Shown here piece by piece: positions 54,631 through 63,529 of a stretch of DNA of 64,000 nucleotides. The stretch is from Lachnospiraceae bacterium. Lineage in GTDB: Bacteria; Bacillota; Clostridia; Lachnospirales; Lachnospiraceae. Where the stretch lies: assembly GCA_017634065.1 (NCBI GenBank), contig JAGBOC010000030.1:1-64000 (forward strand), written 5' to 3'. Numbering within the stretch: the stretch's first letter is position 1; each line of letters opens with the position of its first letter. The notes beneath the pieces are model-generated. The model searched no databases. It was not told where the DNA came from and saw nothing but the letters and a program-made list of their open reading frames with translations. Both the position numbers and the translations under genes were made by a program.

Positions 54631-55428
54631 TTACCCCTTATAGTTTTCAATCATGTACTGAACTATTTTTGCACTCTTCATCGCTGCATCTTTTTCAAAA
54701 ACTTGATATTCAACAAATTGTGTTTCATCAGGCTTATCCGAGATTGCTCTTATAATTACAAATGGTATTTTATGTAAATAACACACATGCGCAATTGCTG
54801 CACCTTCCATCTCACAGCATAAGCCCCCGAAATCAGAAATGATTTTTTCCTTTTGTTCTTTTTTACTTATGAATTGATCCCCAGAGCAAACTCTTCCTTC
54901 AAATACTTTTGCTTCTGGTGTTGTTTCTTTCACAGCATTTACAGCCATTTCCCTTAAAACCTCATCGGCTGGAAAAGCAAAAAGTCCTGTATATGGGATC
55001 TCACCTTTTGCATATCCAAGATACTCTACATCAAAATCATGCTGGACAGCATCAGTTGATACGACTACATCTCCTATATCAATTCTATTATCAAGAGACC
55101 CAGCACAACCTGTGTTAATTATTTTAGTACAATTAAAATCTCTTATCAGAATATTTGCACAAATACCTGCATTAACCTTTCCCATATCGCATTTTACAAT
55201 TACAACTTCATTTTTACCAAGAGTTCCTTCACAAAACTCCATATCTGCTATCTCAATAGTGTTCCTAACTTTTGTTACTTCTTTTAATGATGCTACTTCA
55301 ATATCCATTGCACCAATTATTCCAAATTTTTCAGTGACATTTGCTTTTTTATTACAAGCAAATAATAAAAAACTACAAATATAGATAAATACCATTAATA
55401 CATATTTAACAATTCTCTTCATTATCAT
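54631..55428 (-). CDS. mtnN: Lipoprotein 5'-methylthioadenosine/SAH nucleosidase
   Basis: This 265-residue protein is an MTA/SAH nucleosidase (PNP fold) with an N-terminal lipoprotein signal: MIMKRIVKYVLMVFIY then SFLLFAC with Cys as lipid site. The enzyme part begins about residue 35 (FGIIGAMDIEVASLKEV) and shows INTGCAGSLDNRIDIGDVVVS and CEMEGAAIAHVCYLHKIPF, including the nucleophile-binding Glu, and the catalytic Asp in RAISDKPDE. Normal MtnN is cytoplasmic and unsecreted. An outside-facing form could salvage adenine from methylthioadenosine or act on AI-2 precursors. AGGAG precedes ATG 55428. It forms an operon with csaA. Confidence 0.88.
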   Translation of the reverse strand: MIMKRIVKYVLMVFIYICSFLLFACNKKANVTEKFGIIGAMDIEVASLKEVTKVRNTIEIADMEFCEGTLGKNEVVIVKCDMGKVNAGICANILIRDFNCTKIINTGCAGSLDNRIDIGDVVVSTDAVQHDFDVEYLGYAKGEIPYTGLFAFPADEVLREMAVNAVKETTPEAKVFEGRVCSGDQFISKKEQKEKIISDFGGLCCEMEGAAIAHVCYLHKIPFVIIRAISDKPDETQFVEYQVFEKDAAMKSAKIVQYMIENYKG

Positions 55429-55500
55429 AAACTCTCCTATTTGAAATATAAAAATATATTATACCATAAATCTAAATATATTGTAGTCTTAAAATACATA

Positions 55501-55525
55501 AAAAAGCTCTCGTTTAGAGGGCTTT
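55501..55525 (-). terminator. Terminator facing minus strand, source unknown
   Basis: On the minus strand AAAGCCCTC-TAAAC-GAGAGCTTTTTT forms a 9-bp stem with one G-U pair and a T-tract. No minus-strand gene feeds into it; it may block antisense reading from the tyrA side into the mtnN operon, or end an unseen small RNA. Confidence 0.7.
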
Positions 55526-55678
55526 CTCATTATATAAAACTTTATTGTATTATAAATATAATTATTTTAAGCCATTTTAAGCGCCATTTCTTTTATATAA
55601 ATATTAATCTGCCAATTGCTCAATAAGGTAGTTTTCATTTAAACATTATATTTGCATACATAAAAAAACTATACCCAC

Positions 55679-55708
55679 TTGACAAGCAAAATATTAAAAG
55701 AGTAAAAT
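55679..55708 (+). promoter_or_regulatory. Promoter of tyrA
   Basis: TTGACA (55679-55684), an 18-bp spacer and TAAAAT (55703-55708) give a good promoter about 100 bp before tyrA. Confidence 0.7.
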
Positions 55709-55811
55709 TATCTAATATAAATAAAACTACTGTATGTCAGTGGCAGATTATAAGTTAATTCTATGAAGTTTATCAGAAGCTAATATGAAGCATTACAGAG
55801 ATTGGAGTAGA

Positions 55812-56651
55812 ATGAAAAAAATATTGATTGTAGGTCTTGGACTTATTGGTGGCTCTTATGCTTTAGGTCTTACAAAAAAAGGCTATGAAGTTTATGCATA
55901 CAATAGAAATAAAGATGCCATAGACTATGCAATAAAAAATAAAATAATCATCAGTGGGACTTCCGAGTTTACAAAAGATTTTGTAGGTCAATTTGATAGG
56001 ATTATTTTTTCACTTTATCCTAAAGTGTTTGTAGAATACATAAAAAACTACAAAGACTTTATAAAAGATGGTGCGATAATTAGTGATGTGACAGGCGTAA
56101 AAGAATCTATAGTATATGATACTCAAGCCATCTTAAACCCAAGAGTTGAGTTCATCCCTGCTCACCCAATGGCTGGAAAAGAAGTATATGGAGTTAAAAA
56201 TGCTGATGAAAAAATATTTGAAAATGCAAACTACATCATAACTCCAACTGATAAAAATACGGATGAAGGAATCGCATTTGCAACAGAAATTGGAGAAGCA
56301 CTAGGTTTTAGAAAAATATCTATATTGTCACCAGAAAAGCACGATGAGATGATTGCCTTCCTTTCACAGCTCACCCACTTAATAGCAGTTTCGCTTATGA
56401 CTTGCAAGGATTCAGAAAATCTTGTCAACTATACAGGCGACTCATTTAGAGATCTAACGAGGATAGCAAATATCAATGAAAATATGTGGACTGAACTTTT
56501 TATGATGAATAAAAATGCTCTCCTAAAAGAAATGGATTCATTTATAAATTGTATAACTAAACTTAAAGATTTTATAAAAGGCGATGAGATAGATAAAATC
56601 AAAAATATGATGAAACTATCAACTGAACGAAGAAAATATTTTAATAAATAA
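55812..56651 (+). CDS. tyrA: Prephenate dehydrogenase
   Basis: This 279-residue NAD-dependent enzyme converts prephenate to hydroxyphenylpyruvate for tyrosine. It begins MKKILIVGLGLIGGSYALG (NAD loop GxGxxG) and carries PAHPMAGKEVYGV and the catalytic histidine region. Start ATG 55812 has GGAG four bases before it; the in-frame ATG at 55785 has none. There is no ACT domain. The next gene is DAHP synthase, 80 bp on. Confidence 0.92.
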   Translation: MKKILIVGLGLIGGSYALGLTKKGYEVYAYNRNKDAIDYAIKNKIIISGTSEFTKDFVGQFDRIIFSLYPKVFVEYIKNYKDFIKDGAIISDVTGVKESIVYDTQAILNPRVEFIPAHPMAGKEVYGVKNADEKIFENANYIITPTDKNTDEGIAFATEIGEALGFRKISILSPEKHDEMIAFLSQLTHLIAVSLMTCKDSENLVNYTGDSFRDLTRIANINENMWTELFMMNKNALLKEMDSFINCITKLKDFIKGDEIDKIKNMMKLSTERRKYFNK

Positions 56652-56731
56652 TTTAGTTACATATCTTTCACACTATAATCTAAAAGTAAATGAGAAATGA
56701 CATTTATAAATATTTACTTGAAAGGAAAAAT

Positions 56732-57787
56732 ATGAATATAACATTTAACAGACAATTACCAACACCTCAAGAAATCAAGAGCATGTATCCTGTGCCAGAT
56801 AATCTTGCGAAAAAGAAAAAAGAGAATGATGAGGAAATTAAAAAAGTATTCACAGGCGAGTCAGATAAGTTTATACTTGTGATAGGTCCTTGCTCTGCCG
56901 ATAGAGAAGATGCTGTCATTGATTATATAAAAAGATTACGAAAACTCGCTGATGAAGAAACAATAAAAAATGAACTTGTGATAATACCAAGAATATATAC
57001 AAATAAGCCACGAACTACTGGAGAAGGGTATAAAGGAATGCTTCACCAACCAGACCCATCTCAAGCACCTGATATGTTGAAAGGAATCATTGGCATAAGA
57101 AGGCTTCATCTCACTGCCTTAACAGAGACAGGCTTTTCATGCGCTGATGAGATGCTCTATCCAGAAAATCATAGCTACCTTTCAGACTTACTTTCATATG
57201 TAGCTGTTGGTGCAAGGTCTGTAGAAGATCAACAGCATAGGCTCACTGCAAGTGGTGTCGACATACCAGTTGGTATGAAAAATCCGACTTCTGGAGATTT
57301 TTCAGTTATGTTAAATGCAATAAAGGCTGCTGAAGCTTCTCACACATTTATTTATAGAGGATTTGAAGCAACTACCAAAGGAAATCCACTCGCTCATGCT
57401 ATACTTCGTGGATATGTAAACCATCATGGTGAATCTCATGAAAATTATCATTATGAGACGCTTAATATTCTTGCAAATATTTATGATAAAGAAAAGTTTA
57501 TAAATCCTGCTGTCATCATTGACTGCAATCATTCAAATAGTGGAAAAAAATATATAGAACAAATACGAATTGCTAAAGAAGTATTACACTCAACTACTGA
57601 AAATGAGAAAATAAAAAATCTTGTTAAAGGACTTATGATAGAATCATATATAGAAGATGGAAATCAAAAAGTAGATGAAGGAATCTACGGCAAATCTATT
57701 ACCGACCCTTGTCTTGGCTGGGATAAGTCAGCAGAGTTAATTAGAGAAATTGCAGATATAAGAAAGAAGCAAAAAAGCAATTCATAA
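56732..57787 (+). CDS. aroF: 3-deoxy-7-phosphoheptulonate (DAHP) synthase
   Basis: This 351-residue class I-alpha DAHP synthase joins PEP and erythrose-4-phosphate, the first step of the aromatic pathway. It shows LVIGPCSADRE, RIYTNKPRTTGEGYKGM, VGARSVEDQQHRL and VIIDCNHSNSGK, the metal and substrate residues of the E. coli AroF/G/H group, including its N-terminal feedback region. I chose ATG 56732, with GAAAGGA upstream, instead of the ATG 14 codons earlier. Which aromatic acid inhibits it cannot be said with confidence. Its stop is one base from the convergent pentapeptide gene. Confidence 0.93.
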   Translation: MNITFNRQLPTPQEIKSMYPVPDNLAKKKKENDEEIKKVFTGESDKFILVIGPCSADREDAVIDYIKRLRKLADEETIKNELVIIPRIYTNKPRTTGEGYKGMLHQPDPSQAPDMLKGIIGIRRLHLTALTETGFSCADEMLYPENHSYLSDLLSYVAVGARSVEDQQHRLTASGVDIPVGMKNPTSGDFSVMLNAIKAAEASHTFIYRGFEATTKGNPLAHAILRGYVNHHGESHENYHYETLNILANIYDKEKFINPAVIIDCNHSNSGKKYIEQIRIAKEVLHSTTENEKIKNLVKGLMIESYIEDGNQKVDEGIYGKSITDPCLGWDKSAELIREIADIRKKQKSNS

Positions 57788-57788
57788 T

Positions 57789-58487
57789 CTAATATGCCTT
57801 TGCTTCTTCTGGTGTCATCCAAAAATGAATTCCGTGTGTTGATTCCATCCATCTGTCTGGATTGAAACTATCTGGAAATACATACTCACCAAGAGTATAT
57901 TTGAAATCACCTGATGCACAAAGTGACCAGGCTTCAGTATAATGCTCTTTATAATCCATCGATGTAATATTTATTACCTTTGCCTTGTCACATCTACAAG
58001 GTCTAGTAGTAGAGCAAACTCTTCTCGCATCTGCTGGTATAAGCAAAGTCACAAGCAAATCATTAAAACATTTTTTATATCCAAGAAATGCGCCTGTCTC
58101 TGGACAGTGCATCTTATAATTTTTAGTTTCATCATCTATTATAATTCCTTCATGGTTTGAGCACTCCATTATAGTACATTCAAAATGAGTCCCTCGGCAA
58201 TCAGCATTATGAAAGTTTGCATATCTCATATCACAACTTTTAAGAACTGCTTTCCTTAGATTAGCAGAGTCAAAGTTCACATATTCAAACCTCGAACCTG
58301 TAAAAATGCTCTCGGAAAGATTTGAATTACTAAAATCAATGTTTTCACCTAATGCATCAGTAAAGTCAATACGGTGAAGATCAAGATTTGATAAGTCGCT
58401 CCCTTTTTCAAATTCAACTTTTTTTAGGTCAATAAAATCTTCATTTTTTCTTTCTTTAATAATCTTTTCTAAATCTAATCTATTCAT
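57789..58487 (-). CDS. Pentapeptide repeat protein with C-terminal domain
   Basis: This 232-residue protein has an N-terminal run of pentapeptide repeats (about residues 25-110: A/S/N-L-x/F-x-x units such as LSNLDLHRID, FSNSNLSESIF and FDSANLRKAV), which build a right-handed beta-helix. Residues 120-232 form a DUF5758-like tail with AFLGYKKCF, RVCSTTRPCRCDKAKV and a final MTPEEAKAY. Related tails carry phage or adaptor functions; none is established here. AAAAAGGA precedes the ATG. It runs convergent with DAHP synthase. Confidence 0.8.
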   Translation of the reverse strand: MNRLDLEKIIKERKNEDFIDLKKVEFEKGSDLSNLDLHRIDFTDALGENIDFSNSNLSESIFTGSRFEYVNFDSANLRKAVLKSCDMRYANFHNADCRGTHFECTIMECSNHEGIIIDDETKNYKMHCPETGAFLGYKKCFNDLLVTLLIPADARRVCSTTRPCRCDKAKVINITSMDYKEHYTEAWSLCASGDFKYTLGEYVFPDSFNPDRWMESTHGIHFWMTPEEAKAY

Positions 58488-58528
58488 ACTTTACCGTCCT
58501 TTTTTAGATTTATGAAACTAATTAATCT

Positions 58529-59374
58529 TTATGATAAAAAGTTTTTGACTCTCTCAAGATTTTTCTTTGCTTCATTTCTGCCTATCTGATACACTCTCTC
58601 AAGTTCATTTGGGTTGTTTTCTGTTCTTTTTATACCAAGAGAAGTTTCTGGACTTATTATAAAAACTTCTCCAATTTTTTCTTTTTCTTTAAGCTCTTTT
58701 GTTTCTTCATTATATACTATATGTCTTCTCGCCATAGCATCAACAAACTTTCTATACTTATGCATCGCAATTCTCATAATAGGTATTATAGAAGTTTTCT
58801 TTTTTACAAAACCTCTTGGTTGAGTTAATATTACTACAATCTTATCATAGCCATTTTCTTCCAATATCTTATATGGTATAGGATTTATCACCCCTCCATC
58901 AAGAAGTTTATATCCACTTACCTCTACGATATTTGATACAAGTGGCATAGAAGCAGATGCTCTCATCCATTCTATAGTTTCAGTGTCAACTATTTTACAA
59001 TTATGATATCTTATCACAGCTTCCTCTACATCTGTTGCACCTACGAAAAAATCTATCGGATTATTTTTATATGCTTCCTTATCAATGGGGTCAAGTTCAT
59101 CAATTATTCTATGATAGCAAAAATCTCTTCCATATAAATCACCAGTTATGATAAGTGATCTAAATCCAAAATATCTTGGATCTCTTCCCCATTTTTTATT
59201 ATATCGAACTCCACGTCCTATCTGTTTTGATTTGTAATTACAACCGAATATTGCTCCTGCTGATATACCTGAAATACCATCAAACTCTACACCATTTTCC
59301 ATAAAAACATCTATGACTCCGCAAGTAAACATTCCTCTCATAGCACCACCTTCAAGTGCTAAACCTTTCTTCAT
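58529..59374 (-). CDS. Patatin-like phospholipase
   Basis: This 281-residue lipid acyl hydrolase has the oxyanion loop LEGGAMRGMF, the nucleophile Ser38 in GISAG and the paired acid in LLDGGVINP (DGG motif). These give the Ser-Asp dyad of patatins. It is cytoplasmic (no signal peptide) and acts on phospholipids or acyl esters. Close relatives are annotated as the YjjU type. It sits 41 bp upstream of the pentapeptide gene on the same strand. Confidence 0.92.
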   Translation of the reverse strand: MKKGLALEGGAMRGMFTCGVIDVFMENGVEFDGISGISAGAIFGCNYKSKQIGRGVRYNKKWGRDPRYFGFRSLIITGDLYGRDFCYHRIIDELDPIDKEAYKNNPIDFFVGATDVEEAVIRYHNCKIVDTETIEWMRASASMPLVSNIVEVSGYKLLDGGVINPIPYKILEENGYDKIVVILTQPRGFVKKKTSIIPIMRIAMHKYRKFVDAMARRHIVYNEETKELKEKEKIGEVFIISPETSLGIKRTENNPNELERVYQIGRNEAKKNLERVKNFLS

Positions 59375-59500
59375 CTTATTTCTCCAACTTCCATAACTAT
59401 ATTTGGCATCCTTTTACTATTCTTACTTCCTAACTCTATAGGTTGCCTTTATAAACACCACATATTTTACTAAATATTGAATAAAAACTCAAATAATTTA

Positions 59501-59526
59501 AATAAGTGGACTTTCGTCCACTTATT
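59501..59526 (-). terminator. Terminator of the small peptide gene
   Basis: On the minus strand AATAAGTGGAC-GAAA-GTCCACTTATT is an 11-bp perfect stem with a GNRA loop, 14 bp after the peptide stop codon; only a weak T-run follows. Confidence 0.75.
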
Positions 59527-59539
59527 CTTATAAAGAAGG

Positions 59540-59626
59540 TTAAGAAAATCTCATCACATAGATTATAAGTAATTCAGAAATTATAACTATGATTTCCATC
59601 CCAAAAATTATTTTCTTTAATATCAT
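59540..59626 (-). CDS. 28-residue hydrophobic peptide (possible type I toxin)
   Basis: A strong AAGGAG stands six bases before ATG 59626. The peptide is MILKKIIFGMEIIVIISELL followed by IIYVMRFS: basic at both ends and one membrane-spanning stretch between. A stable hairpin terminator lies just behind. Small hydrophobic peptides of this kind are often membrane-active toxins of type I systems or small membrane regulators. No antitoxin RNA is identified. Confidence 0.6.
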   Translation of the reverse strand: MILKKIIFGMEIIVIISELLIIYVMRFS

Positions 59627-59794
59627 CTCTGCTCCTTCTGCCCTCCAGGAACAGTAAAAATATAACATTTGTAATGGTATATATATGTCACATATATTTA
59701 AAGCCATTTTTTTTGTTATAATCCAACATTCTTTTGACTTTTTTTATAATCAGTGATAAAATTAATTTTCGGATGTTTAAATAGGAGGTGTATT

Positions 59795-60241
59795 ATGACA
59801 AGTCGTGAAGTAATAACTTTTATGCTTGGTTTTGGATTTATTTTCTTCATATTACTTATGCTTTTTTATGGTTTAACTTCTTTAAGCTACCAGAAGATAT
59901 TTAAAGCATATGGCTATGCTCATCCAGGATATGCATGGATACCATTTTATAGACTTTACATTTTATCAGATTTGACGTGTGAAGATACTTTTAAGCTCGG
60001 TGAATTTGAAATTGAAAAGAAACTATTTGTATGGTGGTGGGTTGCTGTTTATGTCATTGCCTTTATTCCTTTTGTCGGCAGTTTCTTAAGTTTTATCTTA
60101 AATGTACTTTGCCTTGGCTTCTGCTATGATAAAGGTATAAGGAAAGTTGACCCTACCTACGAGAGTAAATTATTAAGCTATGCAAGTGCTATCTTTGGTT
60201 TCATTCTTTGGTTCCTTGTCCTTCCAAAGAAAGTAGACTAA
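59795..60241 (+). CDS. Small integral membrane protein
   Basis: This 148-residue membrane protein starts at ATG 59795 (MTSREVITFML), directly after AGGAGG, rather than at the ATG 14 codons earlier. Four membrane segments are visible, at about 8-30, 75-100, 105-120 and 128-145. The central segment GYAWIPFYRLYILSDL and the FVWWW stretch resemble the DUF5684-type small membrane proteins of Firmicutes. The function is unknown. A terminator follows at 60259. Confidence 0.7.
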   Translation: MTSREVITFMLGFGFIFFILLMLFYGLTSLSYQKIFKAYGYAHPGYAWIPFYRLYILSDLTCEDTFKLGEFEIEKKLFVWWWVAVYVIAFIPFVGSFLSFILNVLCLGFCYDKGIRKVDPTYESKLLSYASAIFGFILWFLVLPKKVD

Positions 60242-60258
60242 TTAGAAGCACAGAATAT

Positions 60259-60294
60259 TAAAAAAACACATTCGACTTTTCGAATGTGTTTTTT
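60259..60294. terminator. Bidirectional terminator
   Basis: AAAAAACACATTCGA pairs with TCGAATGTGTTTTTT around a CTTT loop. The stem ends both the membrane protein gene and the convergent WYL regulator. Confidence 0.92.
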
Positions 60295-60297
60295 GTT

Positions 60298-61317
60298 TTA
60301 CTTATAATTCTTATTCATTTTTTTTATTGTTGTTTTAATTTTATCTACTAAACTTTTTGGCGATATAACTTTCACATGATCACCATACTGCATAGCCCAG
60401 AACTTCATTGATTCAAAGTTTACTGTTACCTGTGCATTGATAGTGCCATCTTTTTTCTCTTGAAATATAATATCCGTACCAAACCAATCTATCACATCAT
60501 TAAGTATTTTTCTGTCAAAGTCAAAACTCACTATCCCCGAATCACCTGACATCATATAGAGATGCTCAAGCATATGCTTTGGTAAATCAGGTTTTGTAGC
60601 TTTCTGGTCTATTGGTTCATCCATAATCTCTATATTCTTAATCCTATCAAGACGTAAATTCGCCGGGTCATTATATTTATCGTATTTACACAAAAGATAA
60701 TAACGACCTTGCGCTGCTATTATATAAAATGGATTTACAATGTGTTCTTTTAGCTCTCCAGTTTTCTCATCTGTCTTTGGTTTTAACTTCTTATCTATAT
60801 CATATGAACAATAATTGAATCTAACCTTTTTTCTCTCTCTTATAGCATCATCAAGAATGCTGATGGTATAAAAGATTTCCTTGTTAATTCTCTTATCATC
60901 TTTAAGCGATTGAATAAACTCTATTCTCGGATTAAAATGTTTACTTGTGAGTTTCTTTAACTTATTTACTAACTCTATTGTTTGGTTAGATGATATGTAT
61001 TTAGAGAAAATAAGACCATCAATTAAAAATCGAAGTTCTGAATCATCAAAGTCGCTCTCAATATAATAATTAGATGTGACTTCATTTTTACTCTTTCCCT
61101 TTCCTCTTTTTGCACTCGAACTATTTATCTCATAGCCCTCTGCTTTTAGATTTTCAAGATTTCTCTTTATAGATTTTCTCTCAACTATCATATCGTAGTC
61201 ACTATAAAGATAATCTTTTATCTGCTCTTGAGTTAATGGGTTTTCAGCATTTGTGTACTCTCTTAAAATCTTTAAAATATAGAGCACCATTAGATTTTTT
61301 GATTGTTTCTGATACAT
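60298..61317 (-). CDS. WYL-domain transcriptional regulator
   Basis: This 339-residue protein has an N-terminal winged-helix/HTH (residues 10-70, EQIKDYLYSDYDMIVERKSIKRNLENL) and a WYL ligand-sensing domain (about 145-240) with IIAAQGRYYLLCKYDKYNDPANLRLDRI. A WCX-type C-terminal domain follows. WYL regulators control DNA repair, defence or nucleotide genes in response to bound nucleotides or DNA. It begins 28 bp after the cyclodeaminase gene, so is probably co-transcribed with it. CAGGAG precedes the ATG. Confidence 0.9.
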   Translation of the reverse strand: MYQKQSKNLMVLYILKILREYTNAENPLTQEQIKDYLYSDYDMIVERKSIKRNLENLKAEGYEINSSSAKRGKGKSKNEVTSNYYIESDFDDSELRFLIDGLIFSKYISSNQTIELVNKLKKLTSKHFNPRIEFIQSLKDDKRINKEIFYTISILDDAIRERKKVRFNYCSYDIDKKLKPKTDEKTGELKEHIVNPFYIIAAQGRYYLLCKYDKYNDPANLRLDRIKNIEIMDEPIDQKATKPDLPKHMLEHLYMMSGDSGIVSFDFDRKILNDVIDWFGTDIIFQEKKDGTINAQVTVNFESMKFWAMQYGDHVKVISPKSLVDKIKTTIKKMNKNYK

Positions 61318-61345
61318 ATTTTCTCCTGGATTTAAGTTTTATGGT

Positions 61346-61936
61346 TTATATGAGTTTTTTAATAGCATTAAGAAAGTGTTCGCAAAAAGTAAAGTATTCT
61401 CTCTTAAACTTATCATCATCTATGTAATGAAGGTTAATAGAAATGTTTTCCCAAGCCCCTTCTGCTGATACACAAAGTAATTTCTTTGCCACCATCAAAT
61501 CAGATTTCGCAGATTGGTTTGATTTGCCAGCTATGCTACTTGTTATTTCCAGTCCTTTTAATACATTTTCCATCATTTCTCTTGGAACCTGACAGCAAAC
61601 TTTACATGCCTCTTGCATTTTTTCTTTTCTCTTTTTCTTCTCATCTTCTGTTACATTTGGCATAGCAAAAACTTTTTCCATTATCTCAAATGTTTCTGCA
61701 TCTTTATCCATTAACTCTAAAAACTTCTTTTTCAAGCTTTCAGCATCATTTTTTACTTTTATAACAAGTTCTTCATACTCTTTATATTTTTCTTTTCCTA
61801 TGGTGAGATTGCAAACCATAAGTGTGAGGCTTATGCCACTTGCTGCAGTAAGCGATGATGCAACACCACCACCCGGCATAGAACTACTACTGCTTAACTT
61901 TTCTAAAAAATCTTCTATTTTGTCATCTTTATACAT
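61346..61936 (-). CDS. Formiminotetrahydrofolate cyclodeaminase family protein
   Basis: This 196-residue protein carries the cyclodeaminase/cyclohydrolase fold (FTCD_C): DFLEKLSSSSSMPGGGVASSL, the conserved PGGG loop, and long helices. The family converts 5-formiminotetrahydrofolate to methenyl-THF with release of ammonia; free-standing forms occur in folate-dependent anaerobes. GAGGAATTAAG precedes the ATG. It shares a direction with the WYL gene and one-carbon metabolism with glyA, though they are 7 kb apart. Confidence 0.85.
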   Translation of the reverse strand: MYKDDKIEDFLEKLSSSSSMPGGGVASSLTAASGISLTLMVCNLTIGKEKYKEYEELVIKVKNDAESLKKKFLELMDKDAETFEIMEKVFAMPNVTEDEKKKRKEKMQEACKVCCQVPREMMENVLKGLEITSSIAGKSNQSAKSDLMVAKKLLCVSAEGAWENISINLHYIDDDKFKREYFTFCEHFLNAIKKLI

Positions 61937-62009
61937 CTTAATTCCTCATTTACTAAACATTTCTACTATATCATATATTTTCTATGCCACTATAAAACTA
62001 TTTTTTTTA

Positions 62010-62783
62010 CTACATACTTGTATATCCGCCATCAACTGGAAGGCATACACCTGTCACATATGTTGACATAGGAGATGAAAGGAATATTGCTGCAGTGTCA
62101 AGTTCTCCTTCATTTCCATATCTTTCAAGTGGTATCATTGTTTTTGCATTTGCTTGGAAGAAATCACTATCAAGAGTTTCTTTTGTAAGTGGTGAATAAA
62201 AATACCCAGGACAAATTGCATTTACATTTATATTATATTTTCCCCACTCTGCTGCAAGACCTCTTGTCATATTTACCACACCACCTTTTGCCGCATGATA
62301 AGGTGAACATGGTGCAACTTTATTTCCCACAAGTCCATACATAGATGCAATGTTTATTATCCTTCCATATTTCTTTGGAATCATTGCTTGTTTTGCAACT
62401 TCTCTTGCCATTCTAAATGCACCGAACAAATCAATATTTAACTCATTATAAAACTGCTCATCAGTAATGTCTTCTGCTGGTGCAACTGCTCCTGTACCTG
62501 CATTATTTATTAAAATATCAATTCTACCAAACTTGTCCATAACTGTCTTCACTGCTTCTTTTACTTTGCTTGTATCAGTTATGTCACAAGTTACACCAAT
62601 AGCATCTACACCAAAATCTTTCCTAATATTCTCTGCTACTTCTTCTACAAGATTTTGTCTTCTAGCAAGAGCTACTATATTACATCCTTGATTTGCAAGA
62701 GCCTTCGCCATCTGAACTCCAAGCCCCGTAGATGCTCCTGTAACAACTGCCACATTACCTTTTAAATCAAAATAATTTTTCAT
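62010..62783 (-). CDS. SDR-family oxidoreductase (gluconate 5-dehydrogenase type)
   Basis: This 257-residue short-chain dehydrogenase has the Rossmann motif TGASTGLGVQMA, NNAG, the catalytic IASMYG serine region and YHAAKGG (Tyr/Lys). The C-terminal CLPVDGGYTSM is typical. It is closest in pattern to gluconate 5-dehydrogenase/KduD-like proteins. AGGAG precedes ATG 62783. The substrate remains unknown and no sugar acid operon surrounds it. Confidence 0.88.
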   Translation of the reverse strand: MKNYFDLKGNVAVVTGASTGLGVQMAKALANQGCNIVALARRQNLVEEVAENIRKDFGVDAIGVTCDITDTSKVKEAVKTVMDKFGRIDILINNAGTGAVAPAEDITDEQFYNELNIDLFGAFRMAREVAKQAMIPKKYGRIINIASMYGLVGNKVAPCSPYHAAKGGVVNMTRGLAAEWGKYNINVNAICPGYFYSPLTKETLDSDFFQANAKTMIPLERYGNEGELDTAAIFLSSPMSTYVTGVCLPVDGGYTSM

Positions 62784-62812
62784 ACAACACTCCTTTTAGG
62801 GTCATACCCATT

Positions 62813-63499
62813 TTATTTTAATATCTTTTTTATATTTTCATCACTTACATTTGGTAGCATATCACTCAGATGATTAAATAATTTTTGATAAGATTTTTCA
62901 GGTGTATTTTTATATACTTTATTTATAAATGTCTTTCCGTAAAACTTTTCAGGAGTTGTATATTCAGCAACTCCCCACCCATAGGGATTGCCATATTTAT
63001 CTCTCATATAAATAAAATCGTTAGTTATAATATAACTTTTTTCCTGCAGTTTTGTAATTAGAGTTTCAAACCCTACTTTACCACCTTTTTTATAATTCCC
63101 TATATCTTTTATTTTTTTAGATAATATTGGTACATTCTCATTTATTAAATTATATAGTTCATTTTCTCTATGTGATATTAAACCATCATCAAATCTTGCA
63201 TCAAAATCATAACCATTTCTTCTGTAATTTGCAAAATCATAAAACCATTCTTTACTTATAAATACAGCCTTTTTATCAAAAAATTTGCCATAAGCACATT
63301 TAAGTTCTTTAATGATTGGTCCTTTCCATTCCCACACTTTCCAACCATCTGCACCATTCCACCATAGGTCAGGCGACACATTTTCTTCTATAGAAAACCC
63401 TGTGATTGAATTTGAAAAAAATGGTATAAAACCATACTTATTAATTGCATCTACTAAACTTTTTTTATTTTTAATATATATTCTAAATCTATTTGCCAT
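62813..63499 (-). CDS. AlkZ-related winged-helix protein
   Basis: This 228-residue protein carries WWNGADGWKVWEWKGPIIKE, CAYGKFFDKKAVFISKEWFYDF and RRNGYDFDARFDDGL, the typical run of the AlkZ-related family, relatives of DNA glycosylases (AlkZ/YcaQ) built from winged helices. AlkZ unhooks interstrand crosslinks; activity of the related group is not known. A weak AAGGA lies 13 bases before the ATG, and it follows the esterase gene at 63530 on the same strand. Confidence 0.65.
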   Translation of the reverse strand: MANRFRIYIKNKKSLVDAINKYGFIPFFSNSITGFSIEENVSPDLWWNGADGWKVWEWKGPIIKELKCAYGKFFDKKAVFISKEWFYDFANYRRNGYDFDARFDDGLISHRENELYNLINENVPILSKKIKDIGNYKKGGKVGFETLITKLQEKSYIITNDFIYMRDKYGNPYGWGVAEYTTPEKFYGKTFINKVYKNTPEKSYQKLFNHLSDMLPNVSDENIKKILK

Positions 63500-63529
63500 T
63501 TAACTGCTTTAAATCCTTATCACTATTAC

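Larger units (their letters stand above)
55429..55811. other. AT-rich gap before tyrA
   Basis: About 380 bp hold a minus-oriented terminator (55501-55525), a plus-strand promoter (55679-55708) and otherwise AT-rich sequence. No supported gene was found on either strand. Confidence 0.6.
59375..59794. other. Gap holding a small peptide gene and terminator
   Basis: Between the patatin gene and the plus-strand membrane protein gene are a 28-codon peptide gene on the minus strand, its terminator and an AT-rich stretch with TATAAT motifs at about 59718 and 59744 on the plus strand that may serve the downstream gene. No other reading frame was supported. Confidence 0.6.
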
